The notes beneath the pieces are model-generated. The model was not told the origin of the DNA. It was given only the letters and a program-made list of their open reading frames with translations, and did not search any database. From Longispora fulva (GTDB lineage Bacteria; Actinomycetota; Actinomycetes; Mycobacteriales; Micromonosporaceae): 64,000 nucleotides of DNA. The DNA lies in the NCBI RefSeq assembly GCF_015751905.1, contig NZ_JADOUF010000001.1, positions 3,100,001-3,164,000 of the forward strand. Direction: 5' to 3'. A program made the position numbers and the translations under genes. Below, piece after piece: positions 9,443-17,089 of this stretch (positions within the stretch are counted from its first letter, which is position 1; each line of letters starts with the position of its first letter).

Positions 9443-9832
9443 GTGTCATACCCGCATCTGCTCACCCCCGAGGAGAAACTCGCCGACGCGAAGAAGCTGT
9501 TGAGCCTCCCGCACATCGTCGTGATCTGCGGCTCCACCCGCTTCATGACCGAGATGAACGAGGCCGATCTGCGGGAGACCAAAGCCGGAAAGATTGTCGT
9601 CAAACCGGGCTGTGACTTGAAGTCGCCGCACGAACTCTGGTCCGATCCTGTGGAGGCCGAGGCGCTGAAGGCCCGACTCGACGATCTGCACCGGGCGAAG
9701 ATCCGGCTCGCTGATGAGATGCTCGTAGTCGGCGACTACATCGGAGACAGCACCCGAGCCGAAATCGCCTACGCCCGGTCGCTGGGCAAGCCCGTACGGT
9801 TCACGCACCCCGAAGTCGACCCTGACGCCTGA
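9443..9832 (+). CDS. Nucleoside 2-deoxyribosyltransferase-like protein
   Basis: The 129-residue protein has a Rossmann-like opening HIVVICGSTRFMTEM and a distal VGDYIGDSTRAEIAYARSLG block. This is the pattern of nucleoside 2-deoxyribosyltransferase-fold proteins (ICGS near the N-terminus; GDS/TxxEIxYAxxxGKPV near the C-terminus, with Glu as candidate nucleophile). Similar small proteins occur in actinomycetes and their phages. The GTG at 9443 is selected by AGGAGG six bases upstream. It may modify or hydrolyse a nucleotide; the substrate cannot be inferred. The gene begins where the preceding sensor-domain fragment breaks off. Confidence 0.75.
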   Translation: MSYPHLLTPEEKLADAKKLLSLPHIVVICGSTRFMTEMNEADLRETKAGKIVVKPGCDLKSPHELWSDPVEAEALKARLDDLHRAKIRLADEMLVVGDYIGDSTRAEIAYARSLGKPVRFTHPEVDPDA

Positions 9833-10029
9833 CCATCCGCTGCCACCTCGACATCCAGGGCCAGCAGCCCGCCACCTGACCGTCTCTCGGTGGCCAGTCG
9901 CAGGAGTGCGGTGGAGGCGGGCCGGTCGCGTTCCTCGACGTATTCGCGCCATTCGGTGCCGAGCACCTCCCCGTGGGTGACGGTGAGTCCGGCGACGGCG
10001 AAGGCTGTCGTGAGGACGCCCCCGGTCAT
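9769..10029 (-). CDS. Small hypothetical protein coupled to the RHH-like gene
   Basis: This 86-residue frame starts with ATG overlapping the upstream stop as ATGA, so translation would be coupled to the RHH-like gene. I recognise no domain: residues 1-50 (GVLTTAFAVAGLTVTHGEVL, then EWREYVEERDRPAS) look protein-like, while the tail is Gly/Ser/Thr-rich. Its 3' end overlaps the convergent deoxyribosyltransferase-like gene by 64 bases, which may mean that its C-terminus is truncated or that a deletion joined the two genes. Moderate to low certainty that it is functional. Confidence 0.45.
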   Translation of the reverse strand: MTGGVLTTAFAVAGLTVTHGEVLGTEWREYVEERDRPASTALLRLATERRSGGGLLALDVEVAADGQASGSTSGCVNRTGLPSDRA

Positions 10030-10298
10030 GACGCGTCCTCGCGGTAGCGCCGGGACTGGTGCACGTCGTCGTCGAGCCCATAGACCCGGCGCAGATCGGC
10101 GATGGCCGCCAGCGCCCGGGTGCTGTGCGGACTGGCCGCCGCCTCGCCCTCCTGTCCGGCCACCGGCTCGAAGGAGTGCAGCACGATCTTCTCCAGGAGC
10201 TGGGCGAGGCTGGTGTCCTCAAACTCGGCCAGCCCCTTGAGCACCTTCACCATGCGCTTTTCCATCCGCACGCCCAACTGCACGCGCTCGATGCCCAT
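10026..10298 (-). CDS. Ribbon-helix-helix-like small regulatory protein
   Basis: The 90-residue product MGIERVQLGVRMEKRMVKVL, followed by KGLAEFEDTSLAQLLEKIVL, has the strand-helix-helix pattern and length of a ribbon-helix-helix DNA-binding protein. It ends in a tail with IADLRRVYGLDDDVHQS. ATG 10298 is used here, but GTG 10307 with GGGGG five bases upstream is an equally good start. A near-perfect 22-bp palindrome lies about 31 bases upstream of the start and is a plausible autoregulatory operator. It is followed by an overlapping small gene. The binding specificity and regulon are unknown. Confidence 0.65.
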   Translation of the reverse strand: MGIERVQLGVRMEKRMVKVLKGLAEFEDTSLAQLLEKIVLHSFEPVAGQEGEAAASPHSTRALAAIADLRRVYGLDDDVHQSRRYREDAS

Positions 10299-10328
10299 GT
10301 CTTCCACACGAACCCCCAACGTCCAAAA

Positions 10329-10350
10329 GTTACCCTGGGACCAAGGTAAC
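10329..10350. promoter_or_regulatory. 22-bp palindromic operator candidate
   Basis: Plus-strand arms GTTACCCTGG and CCAAGGTAAC flank a central GA. The right arm reverse-complemented is GTTACCTTGG, so nine of ten positions match. It lies 22-31 bases from the possible starts of the leftward RHH-like gene, an appropriate place for repressor binding. Wing-type (MarR/HxlR/PadR) or RHH proteins are possible ligands; no assignment can be made from sequence. Confidence 0.55.
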
Positions 10351-10484
10351 TGCATGGAAGTGGTTGGTCCACCGCATTTCGCGTCCGAGCAGGGAGGTCA
10401 CGTCCCTGCCGGGATCATCGTCCGGAGCGCTCATCGGTCTCAAGGAAATCTGTGAGGCCTGGGGTGCCTGCTGGTCACATGCCG

Positions 10485-10523
10485 CGAGGGCCGGAAGGGA
10501 GACGTACTCCCTTCCGGCCCTCG
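10485..10523. terminator. Strong hairpin terminator after the secreted lectin-like gene
   Basis: A perfect 17-bp stem (arm CGAGGGCCGGAAGGGAG and its exact complement) closes a five-base ACGTA loop nine bases past the stop codon of the leftward secreted-protein gene. There is no long U tract, as is common for high-GC actinobacterial terminators. Confidence 0.85.
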
Positions 10524-10532
10524 GTGTTGTGG

Positions 10533-13025
10533 CTAGACGCCGCCGATGTTGAGTTCGGCGACGGAGGTCCACGGGTTGCCGTTGACCTCGGACAGGGCGC
10601 GGAGTCTGACGTAGCGTCCGGTCTTGGCCGCGAACGTCACCGTCTGTTCGGTGGTGTTATTGGCGAACGTGCCGGTGGCCACGGCGGTGCCCCAGGTGGT
10701 GCCGTCGGTGGAGACGTACACCTCGTAGTTGGCGATCCGACCGTTGGCCTGGTTCTGGCGGGGCAAGTAGTACAGGTTGGTGACCGAGTGGCTGGCGCCG
10801 AGGTCGATCTGGATCTCGTGCGGCATCTGTGCGACCGGGTTCGACCACTTCGTGTGCCAGAAGGTGGCCGAGTTGCCGTCGAGTACGTTGGTGCACGGCG
10901 CGTTCTCGTTGGTGGTTTCCTGGCTGTCGCACGATTTCACCGTCATCGACGACTGGGGGAACCGGCCACCGCCGGTCGGGTTGACCGTCCAGGTGAACGT
11001 GGTCTGGCCGCTGGCGGTGCCGGAGGACGCGGTGACGGTGACGGAAGAGGTGCCGGCCGTCGTCGGACTGCCGGTGATCAGCCCAGACGAGCTGATCGAC
11101 AGCCCGGCCGGCAGACCGGTAGCCGTGAACGTCAGGGGCTTGCCCAGCGAGTCGGTGGCCGTGATCTGCTTCGAGACGGCCGTCCCAACGGTGCCGGTCT
11201 GCGTGCCGGGGTTGGTGACCCCGACGGTCTCGGTGCCGGTGGTGCCGGTCTGGGTCAGGGTCATCGTCTGCTCGGCCCCGGTGCGGCTACCGCCGACGGG
11301 GTTACCCGTGCTGTTGGTCCAGTCCCGGGCCGGCGTGGTCTCGGTGAGCCGGGTGGAGTCCGAGGACAGGGCGAGCACGAGTCCGCTGTGGCGGTTGACC
11401 AGGCGGTAGGTACCCCCCGAGGTGTTCTTGAGGATGAACCACTGCTGGCCGACGTTGGTTGCGTTGACGGCGGTGACCGTCGGTTTGGCGCCCCACGCCC
11501 GGGTCGTCGTGACAGCGCCGTCGACACCGAGGGCCTGGCCCGTGGAGGCGTTGGTGATGCGGTACGAACCATCGGACAGGCTGGTGAAGCTCCACGCCTC
11601 CAGGTTCGAGCCGGTGGCCGCCGGCACCGACGTGGTCGTGGTGTTGCCGGAGACCTGGGCGAGGACCCGGCCGGATCCGGTGCCGATCAGGTACGTCTTG
11701 GACGTGTCGACGGGCGCGGGGGCCGGCGAGTTCGAGTCGATGCTGATGTTGACGTACTGGCCGGAGGAACCGCTGGCGCAGCCGAACGAGCAGTAGGACC
11801 GGAACGACTTCCCGATGATCGTGGTGCTCGTCTTGTTCGCGCTGTCCAGGAGCCAGCGGTACCACGAAGCGGTGTGGTAGCTGCCCGAGTCACCGATGCG
11901 GGTCCACTTCTGGGTGGTCAGGTCATCGGTGGCGTAGTACTCCTGCGGCGCGTTGCCGGACTGGTCGACGGCCTGCGGGGTGCCGATGTACACCCCGAGG
12001 TAGGCGTTGTAGCTGACGTTCATGACGAACAGCGGCGATGTGTCGGGCATCTTGCCGGCGGCGATCTGCTGGCTGGCCGTGCCGGTGTTCATCGGGTTGT
12101 ACTCGGCGCTCGCCGGGGTGTATCCGGTGCTGTTGGAGGCGTTGACCGGCACCATGTTGCTTTCCTTGCCGCCCACGCCGGGCTGCGACCAGGAGCCGTC
12201 GTACCACTTCTGCCACGAGCTGGGCGCCATCTTGCCCGACATGGGAGCACGCGCGACGTGGGAGTAGAACGCCCGCCAGCTGCCGCTCTTGTCGACGATC
12301 CGCGAGCCGTAGAACACGTAGAAGTAGCCGGAGGCCGCGTCGACGAGCAGCCGCTGGTCGCCGTCGCCGTAGTCGTACGTCTGGTTCGGGAAGGCCGTCG
12401 TGTCGTTTCGCGTGGTGCTGTACGGCGAGGTGATCACGTGGTTGTCGATGGCCCAGGTGCGGCCCTGGTCGGTCGAGACGGCGTGGTCGATGGCGTCGAA
12501 GTGCAGGCCGTCGCCGAACGGTTGCGGCGTGAACTCGTTGTGCACCAGGCCGTGCCAGTTGCCGGTGTCCGGATCGACCCACACCCCGGACAGGTCGCAG
12601 AAGTTGCGCTGCGAGTAGGAGGCGGTCGAGGGGGCGTAGGTGGACTGGAGGCCGGTGGGGCTGTTGTTGCACCGCCAGGTCGTGTCGTTGTTGCGGTCGC
12701 TGGAGTTGGCCGGGTTCACGTAGTTGCTGATCGTGCTCGACCTCGTCGCCGAGTCGAAGTTCGTCCCGGTGAAGAAGTCCCAGAACCGACCCTGCGACGC
12801 GCCGTACAGCGCGGCGGCCTGCTGGTAGTAGAACGTGCCGTCCTTGTCGACGTAGGTGCTCGCCGGCGTGTCGTTCGGATTCGCGTAGGAGGCGGTCGAC
12901 CCGACCGAGATCGTGTACGTGGCGCCCGGCGGCAGCGCCGACGCCGTCGAGGACGCCACCGCACTGACGGTCACCAGGGCGACGGCGGCGACCGCGGCGG
13001 TCAGCACTCTTCGAGAACGTGACAC
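10533..13025 (-). CDS. Secreted beta-propeller / ricin / Ig / discoidin protein
   Basis: The 830-residue protein opens with an Arg-rich, hydrophobic Sec signal peptide (SRSRRVLTAAVAAVALVTVS; cleavage near ASA at about 30). Residues 35-430 contain repeated aromatic/Asp strands such as GVWVDPDTGNWHGLVHNEF and STDQGRTW (an Asp-box-like turn), suggesting a five-bladed or sialidase-like propeller glycosidase; no catalytic set can be assigned. A ricin-type lectin domain follows (about 443-560: YRITNASTGQALGV, YRLVNRHSGLVLAL). Then come a He_PIG-type Ig domain (about 603-682) and a C-terminal F5/8 discoidin/CBM32 domain (about 695-828, WTSVAELNIGG ending). GTG 13025 has GGAAGGA upstream. It is probably an extracellular polysaccharide-binding or degrading enzyme. 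Confidence 0.85.
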   Translation of the reverse strand: MSRSRRVLTAAVAAVALVTVSAVASSTASALPPGATYTISVGSTASYANPNDTPASTYVDKDGTFYYQQAAALYGASQGRFWDFFTGTNFDSATRSSTISNYVNPANSSDRNNDTTWRCNNSPTGLQSTYAPSTASYSQRNFCDLSGVWVDPDTGNWHGLVHNEFTPQPFGDGLHFDAIDHAVSTDQGRTWAIDNHVITSPYSTTRNDTTAFPNQTYDYGDGDQRLLVDAASGYFYVFYGSRIVDKSGSWRAFYSHVARAPMSGKMAPSSWQKWYDGSWSQPGVGGKESNMVPVNASNSTGYTPASAEYNPMNTGTASQQIAAGKMPDTSPLFVMNVSYNAYLGVYIGTPQAVDQSGNAPQEYYATDDLTTQKWTRIGDSGSYHTASWYRWLLDSANKTSTTIIGKSFRSYCSFGCASGSSGQYVNISIDSNSPAPAPVDTSKTYLIGTGSGRVLAQVSGNTTTTSVPAATGSNLEAWSFTSLSDGSYRITNASTGQALGVDGAVTTTRAWGAKPTVTAVNATNVGQQWFILKNTSGGTYRLVNRHSGLVLALSSDSTRLTETTPARDWTNSTGNPVGGSRTGAEQTMTLTQTGTTGTETVGVTNPGTQTGTVGTAVSKQITATDSLGKPLTFTATGLPAGLSISSSGLITGSPTTAGTSSVTVTASSGTASGQTTFTWTVNPTGGGRFPQSSMTVKSCDSQETTNENAPCTNVLDGNSATFWHTKWSNPVAQMPHEIQIDLGASHSVTNLYYLPRQNQANGRIANYEVYVSTDGTTWGTAVATGTFANNTTEQTVTFAAKTGRYVRLRALSEVNGNPWTSVAELNIGGV

Positions 13026-13339
13026 AGCAAGTCCTTCCTTTCGGAACGGGAGATGCTGCAGCCCCCAAGCGCGTCGGCGCCCCGAGCACTCCGTGTTCAC
13101 TCATGTTGTTTCATGCAAGAACACGGCCAGTTTCTCGCCAGTTTCATCAAATGTCAACGGGGTCACAGCGGATCACGCCCCGCGCCCGGGCGCTTCTACC
13201 CACATGGACACCGCGACACGAGGCAATGTTTGAAAATGTTGGCACACTGCGCGCATGTTGAATCCGCCCCGCCCGGCCCCACCGCCGAGGGCCGAGTGGA
13301 CCTTGCGCAGGCCGGACGTGCCGTCGAATGCCCGCCCAG
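13026..13339. promoter_or_regulatory. Upstream region of the secreted propeller/lectin gene
   Basis: No gene is visible. The stretch nearest the gene (about 13095-13160) is AT-richer than average (GTTGTTTCATGCAAGAACACG, TTTCATCAAATGTCAAC), which fits a promoter region for the leftward secreted gene. I cannot assign a -35/-10 pair with confidence. Confidence 0.35.
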
Positions 13340-13888
13340 CTATCGGACCGTCGCCACCGGCCGTCCGACGGTCGCGCGGCGGAGTCGCCAGGCGCGGCGG
13401 ACCCGGCGCAGGACATAGCTGGCGAGGTTGAGCGCCCACACCGTCGGCCAGTAGATGACGAGGAGGAGCATGCCGAAGACCGCCAGAGCGACGGCGTGGT
13501 AGGCCCCGGGCGCATCGGTGAGCTTGAACAGGGCGACCACGCCGGCGGCGATCCCCACGCACAGGGCGACCGGCAAGATCGCCGCAGTCACGGTCCACCC
13601 TCTGCCACCACGCAGGACGATCCGCTCCAGCCCCAGGGCGACGGGCATGACGGCCAGGGTCGCCAGGCACACCCAACCGGCCACCCACAGGGCGGCCCCG
13701 GCGTACTCGGAGACGGAGAAGGAGTCGTCGATGAGGAAGACCGCGACGAAGGGCGCGCTGACGACAGCCCACAAGGCCATCACGACCACGACCGTGACCG
13801 TGGCGGCGAGCAGATGGCGGACGAACAGCCAGAGCCCGCTCCGCGGCGCGAAGGCAGGGGGCTCCTCTGCGAGAACCTGGACGGACAC
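13340..13888 (-). CDS. Small multi-pass membrane protein of unknown function
   Basis: From GTG 13888 (preceded by GGGGAGG with a four-base spacer) the product is 182 residues with four or five hydrophobic segments: LLAATVTVVVVMALWAVVSA, GAALWVAGWVCLATLAVMPV, TAAILPVALCVGIAAGVVAL and VALAVFGMLLLVIYWPTVWA. The C-terminus is strongly basic (LRRVRRAWRLRRA). There is no recognisable family signature. It is separated by about 270 bases from the divergent YCII gene. Longer leftward frames upstream are only antisense readings of the sigma-factor gene. Confidence 0.75.
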   Translation of the reverse strand: MSVQVLAEEPPAFAPRSGLWLFVRHLLAATVTVVVVMALWAVVSAPFVAVFLIDDSFSVSEYAGAALWVAGWVCLATLAVMPVALGLERIVLRGGRGWTVTAAILPVALCVGIAAGVVALFKLTDAPGAYHAVALAVFGMLLLVIYWPTVWALNLASYVLRRVRRAWRLRRATVGRPVATVR

Positions 13889-14158
13889 GAAACCTCCCCT
13901 GTACGGCGACTGCGGGTCCCGGTCACCATAATGGGCACGCGCCAGCGGATCCGTGGCCGCGAGTGGCCCACCGTGACCCACGGCCGATGCGGGCACGACG
14001 ATAAGCTGCAGCCACCGTTTGGACAGGAGAAACGCGGGTCTGACGGGCTCGTCGTCGCGGCGAGAAAATTTCTCCGGGGCCGTGTCGATCCGCGGGCCGC
14101 TCGTTCGACATGAGGGTGTGAGGGCCGAGAGGCGGCCCCGCCGGACGAGGAGAACGTG

Positions 14159-14530
14159 ATGGCGCAGTACATGCTGATCATGCGGGGCACCGACGAGTCG
14201 AACGCGGCCATGATGGCCAACATCGACGAGATGATGGCCACGTCCCGCCAGTTCATCGACGACCTGTTCAAGGCTGGCGTCTTCGTCGCGGCCGAGGGCC
14301 TCGACGACGCGGCCCAGGGCGTCGTGGTCGACTTCAGCGGCGAGGCCCCGGTGGTCACCGACGGGCCGTACGGCGAGACCAAGGAACTGTTCGGGGGCTA
14401 CTTCATGCTCGACGTCGCCTCGAAGGAGGAGGCGGTCGAGTGGGCCAGGCGGGTCCCGGCGGCTCCCGGGTCCAAGATCGAGGTCCGGCGGGTGCTCGGG
14501 GGCGACGAGACCCCGGAGAGCGACGCGTGA
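14159..14530 (+). CDS. YCII-related (DGPF) partner of ECF42
   Basis: The 123-residue protein has the YCII/DGPF fold: YMLIMRGTDESNAAMM start, central VVTDGPYGETKELFGGYFML and an EEAVEWARRVP helix. Genes of this type sit beside ECF42 sigma factors across actinobacteria and are transcribed from ECF42-dependent promoters, but their molecular role is unclear. The ATG at 14159 is preceded by GAGGAG with a good spacer; an adjacent GTG at 14156 is the alternative. The sigma factor follows after 31 bases. Confidence 0.9.
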   Translation: MAQYMLIMRGTDESNAAMMANIDEMMATSRQFIDDLFKAGVFVAAEGLDDAAQGVVVDFSGEAPVVTDGPYGETKELFGGYFMLDVASKEEAVEWARRVPAAPGSKIEVRRVLGGDETPESDA

Positions 14531-14561
14531 CCGTCCTCTCCGTGCCCGAGAGCCAGATCTG

Positions 14562-15788
14562 ATGGGTACGGCCGATGTCGAGGCCGTCTGGCGGATCGAG
14601 TCGGCGCGGATCGTCGCCGCGCTGACCCGGTTCACCGGCGACTTCGGGCTCGCCGAGGACGCGGCCCAGGAGGCGGTGGCCGAGGCGCTGGTGTCCTGGC
14701 CGCTGGACCCTCCGGCCAATCCGGCCGGCTGGCTGATGGCCACGGCCCGGCGGCGCGCGATCGACGCGATCCGCCGCCGGGCCGCCCTGCGGGACCGATA
14801 CGCCCTGCTGGCGGCCGACCCGACCGTCGACTCCGCGGTGGACGGGGACGTCGACCCCGACCGGATCGACGACGACGTACTGGCCCTGATGTTCATCAGC
14901 TGCCACCCGGTGCTCTCCCCCGAGGCCCGGGTGGCGCTGACCCTGCGCGTGGTCGCCGGCCTGTCCAGCGAGGAGATCGCCCGGGCGTTCCTCGTACCCG
15001 TGCCGACCGTGCAGGCCCGCATCACCCGGGCCAAGAAGACGATCGCGGCGGCCGGGGTGCCGTTCGAACTGCCGCCGGCCGGCGAGCGCCGGGAGCGGCT
15101 CGGCGGCGTGCTCAGCGTCCTCTACGTGATCTTCACCGAGGGGTCGACGGCCACATCGGGTGACCGGCTCGTGCGCCCCGACGTGGCGTACGAGGCGATC
15201 CGGCTGACCCGCACGCTCGCCGCGCTGCAACCCGACGAACCAGAGGTGCACGGCCTGCTCGCGTTGTGCGAACTGACGGCCGCGCGCTTCCCCGCCCGGA
15301 CCGGCCGGGACGGTTCACCGGTCATGCTCGAGGACCAGGACCGGCGCCGGTGGGACTTCTCGGCGATCCGCCGTGGGCTCGACGCGCTGGCCAGGGCATC
15401 GACCCGCGGCCTCGGCCCCTACGGCCTACAGGCCGCGATCGCCGCCACCCACGCGACGGCGCCGTCCGTCGAGGCGACCGACTGGGACCGGATCGTGGTG
15501 CTCTACGAGGCACTGGGCCGGGTCGCGCCCTCGCCGGTGGTCGAACTCAACCGGGCCGTCGCCGTCGCCATGACCTCGGGTCCGGCGCGGGCCCTGGCCA
15601 TCGTGGACGAGCTGATCGCCTCCAACCGGCTCCCCGGTTCGCACCTGGTCCCGACCGTGCGCGGTGAGCTGCTGGCCCGTCTCGGGCGGCGATCGGAGGC
15701 ACGCGCGGAGCTGGAGCTGGCCGCCAGGCTGTGCGCCAACGAGCGCGAACGCTCAGTGCTGCTGCGCAAGGCGGCCGCGCTGAGCTGA
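14562..15788 (+). CDS. ECF42-type RNA polymerase sigma factor
   Basis: The 408-residue sigma factor has region 2 (AEDAAQEAVAEALVSWP; NPAGWLMATARRRAIDAIRR), region 4 (LSPEARVALTLRVVAGLSSE and TVQARITRAKKTI), and the long C-terminal TPR-like extension characteristic of ECF42 (about 190-408, with GLGPYGLQAAIAATHA and SPVVELNRAVAVAM). The extension, instead of an anti-sigma factor, is thought to control activity in this group. It follows its YCII partner closely; a second ECF42/YCII pair lies at 61042-62600. Confidence 0.93.
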   Translation: MGTADVEAVWRIESARIVAALTRFTGDFGLAEDAAQEAVAEALVSWPLDPPANPAGWLMATARRRAIDAIRRRAALRDRYALLAADPTVDSAVDGDVDPDRIDDDVLALMFISCHPVLSPEARVALTLRVVAGLSSEEIARAFLVPVPTVQARITRAKKTIAAAGVPFELPPAGERRERLGGVLSVLYVIFTEGSTATSGDRLVRPDVAYEAIRLTRTLAALQPDEPEVHGLLALCELTAARFPARTGRDGSPVMLEDQDRRRWDFSAIRRGLDALARASTRGLGPYGLQAAIAATHATAPSVEATDWDRIVVLYEALGRVAPSPVVELNRAVAVAMTSGPARALAIVDELIASNRLPGSHLVPTVRGELLARLGRRSEARAELELAARLCANERERSVLLRKAAALS

Positions 15789-15839
15789 GCCAGCCGGATT
15801 CCGCAGGCTGCTTCCGCCGTTGCGCCTTCAACCTACGGT

Positions 15840-16554
15840 GTGGAATGTCCCTGGTCACTGGGCGAGATCCTGGACCGGGACCGGAACCGGCTGCTCACCG
15901 ACGCGACGTCGCTGAGCGGCGTCTTTCACACCCTTGTCTGGTACGCCGTACTTCTCGATCGCGCCGAGCGTCCAGACGAAGCCCACCGGGCGCGGCGTGA
16001 GGCCCTCGGGCTGGCTCGCCGGCTGGCCGCCACGGGAGAGCCGAGGAACTGGTCGGGCGCCCAGTTCACCGAGGCGGCGATCCTCCTGGCCTCTCAGGCC
16101 CAGCACGAGGAACCGGTGGTCCCCGGCGAGCCCCGGGCCGTGGTCAGCGTCGACATGACGCACTGGTCGCGTGACCTGCGAACTCGCTACATCGAGGACT
16201 CCGGGATACAGCTGTGCGGCGAGGCTCCGCAGAACCGGGCCGGGACGTTACTGGACCGGGCTCGACGAGAAACTGACCTGGCAACACTCGCCACGCTCCG
16301 CCGCCGGCTGGCGCTCCGTTACCGCCGTGTACCGGCTCTGGCGCTGCAGCACCCATTTCGCCGATCCGACTCTGCCCGCGTTCGACGACAGCGTCACGGC
16401 TGCCCGCAGACTGCACGCCGACCTCGGAGCCGCCAGCCGGCTCGTGCTCGCCCGGGCACTGACGGATCGGGCAATGCTCCTGATCACCGCCCACCGGTAT
16501 CCCGAGGCGCTCGTCGACTACGAGGAGGCGTTAGGGCATTTCGGTACCCCATGA
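15840..16554 (+). pseudogene. Frameshifted TPR-like gene remnant
   Basis: Two adjoining frames each encode half of a TPR-type helical protein. Frame one (about 15855-16160) reads GVFHTLVWYAVLLDRAERPD, then EAHRARREALGLARRLA. Frame two (about 16290-16554) reads FADPTLPAFDDSVTAARRLH, then ARALTDRAMLLITAHRYPEA before stopping. Neither half alone makes a complete domain, so a single-base indel between roughly 16160 and 16290 is likely. No HTH or enzymatic domain is present. It could also be two small proteins; a sequencing error cannot be excluded. Confidence 0.5.
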
Positions 16555-16692
16555 TTCTGAGATGCGGGGAGGCAGGCGAACATCGGCCGGTTCGACCGCC
16601 GCGTGTCCGTCGTCAGCAGCCAGAGCCAGCTGTCGGCCTTTGTACAGTCCACCGTGCTTGTTCGCCGACTTTCGCTGTGGAGATGATGACGC

Positions 16693-17082
16693 GTGAACTC
16701 TCGCGGCGTGTTCCACCTCCTCGTGTCCCTGGCACCCGACCCGGAGCTGGACCCCGAACTGGGCGAGCACCTGACCCGCCGGCTCCGCGCGGAACTCGCC
16801 GATCTCGACGTGGAATCCGTCACGCCAACGCGGGGCGAGGACGCGCCAGCCGGTGCGAAGGGCGCCGACCCGGTCACCCTCGGCGCCCTCGTGGTCGCGT
16901 TGAGCGCATCCGGCGGCGTGTTCCCAACGGTGCTGGACACGCTGCGCGACTGGCTCGGCCGCCAGGCCGGCCGGCACCGGATCTCCGTGACCATCGACGG
17001 CGACACCCTGGAACTGGATCGGGCCACGACGGCCCAACAGCAGGCGCTCGTCGAGGCCTACGTCCGCCGGCACGGCCAGTAG
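16693..17082 (+). CDS. EACC1 (effector-associated constant component) protein
   Basis: The 129-residue protein has a compact alpha/beta fold. It has an N-terminal strand (FHLLVSLAPD), a helix with DLDVESVTP, the hydrophobic segment KGADPVTLGALVVALSASGG in the middle, then LDTLRDWLGRQAG and a C-terminal strand with ISVTIDGDTLELDRATTAQQ. This arrangement (small protein ending in IxVTIDGDxLELxxATxxQ, placed immediately before a caspase or other effector) is the EACC1 family described from comparative genomics of NTP-dependent conflict systems. Its role is presumed to be adaptor or signal coupling (inference). GTG 16693 is used; GTG 16708 is also possible. The caspase gene begins seven bases downstream. 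Confidence 0.8.
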   Translation: MNSRGVFHLLVSLAPDPELDPELGEHLTRRLRAELADLDVESVTPTRGEDAPAGAKGADPVTLGALVVALSASGGVFPTVLDTLRDWLGRQAGRHRISVTIDGDTLELDRATTAQQQALVEAYVRRHGQ

Positions 17083-17089
17083 CCCCACG

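Noticed and set aside
9443-9832. Prophage
   Set aside because: A single phage-like nucleotide enzyme is not accompanied by integrase, terminase, capsid, portal or lysis genes.
10452-13022. Rightward 856-codon open frame over the secreted lectin gene
   Set aside because: It is the antisense frame of a signal-peptide-bearing gene and is extremely rich in Gly, Arg and Val without any domain; such shadow frames are normal at this GC content.
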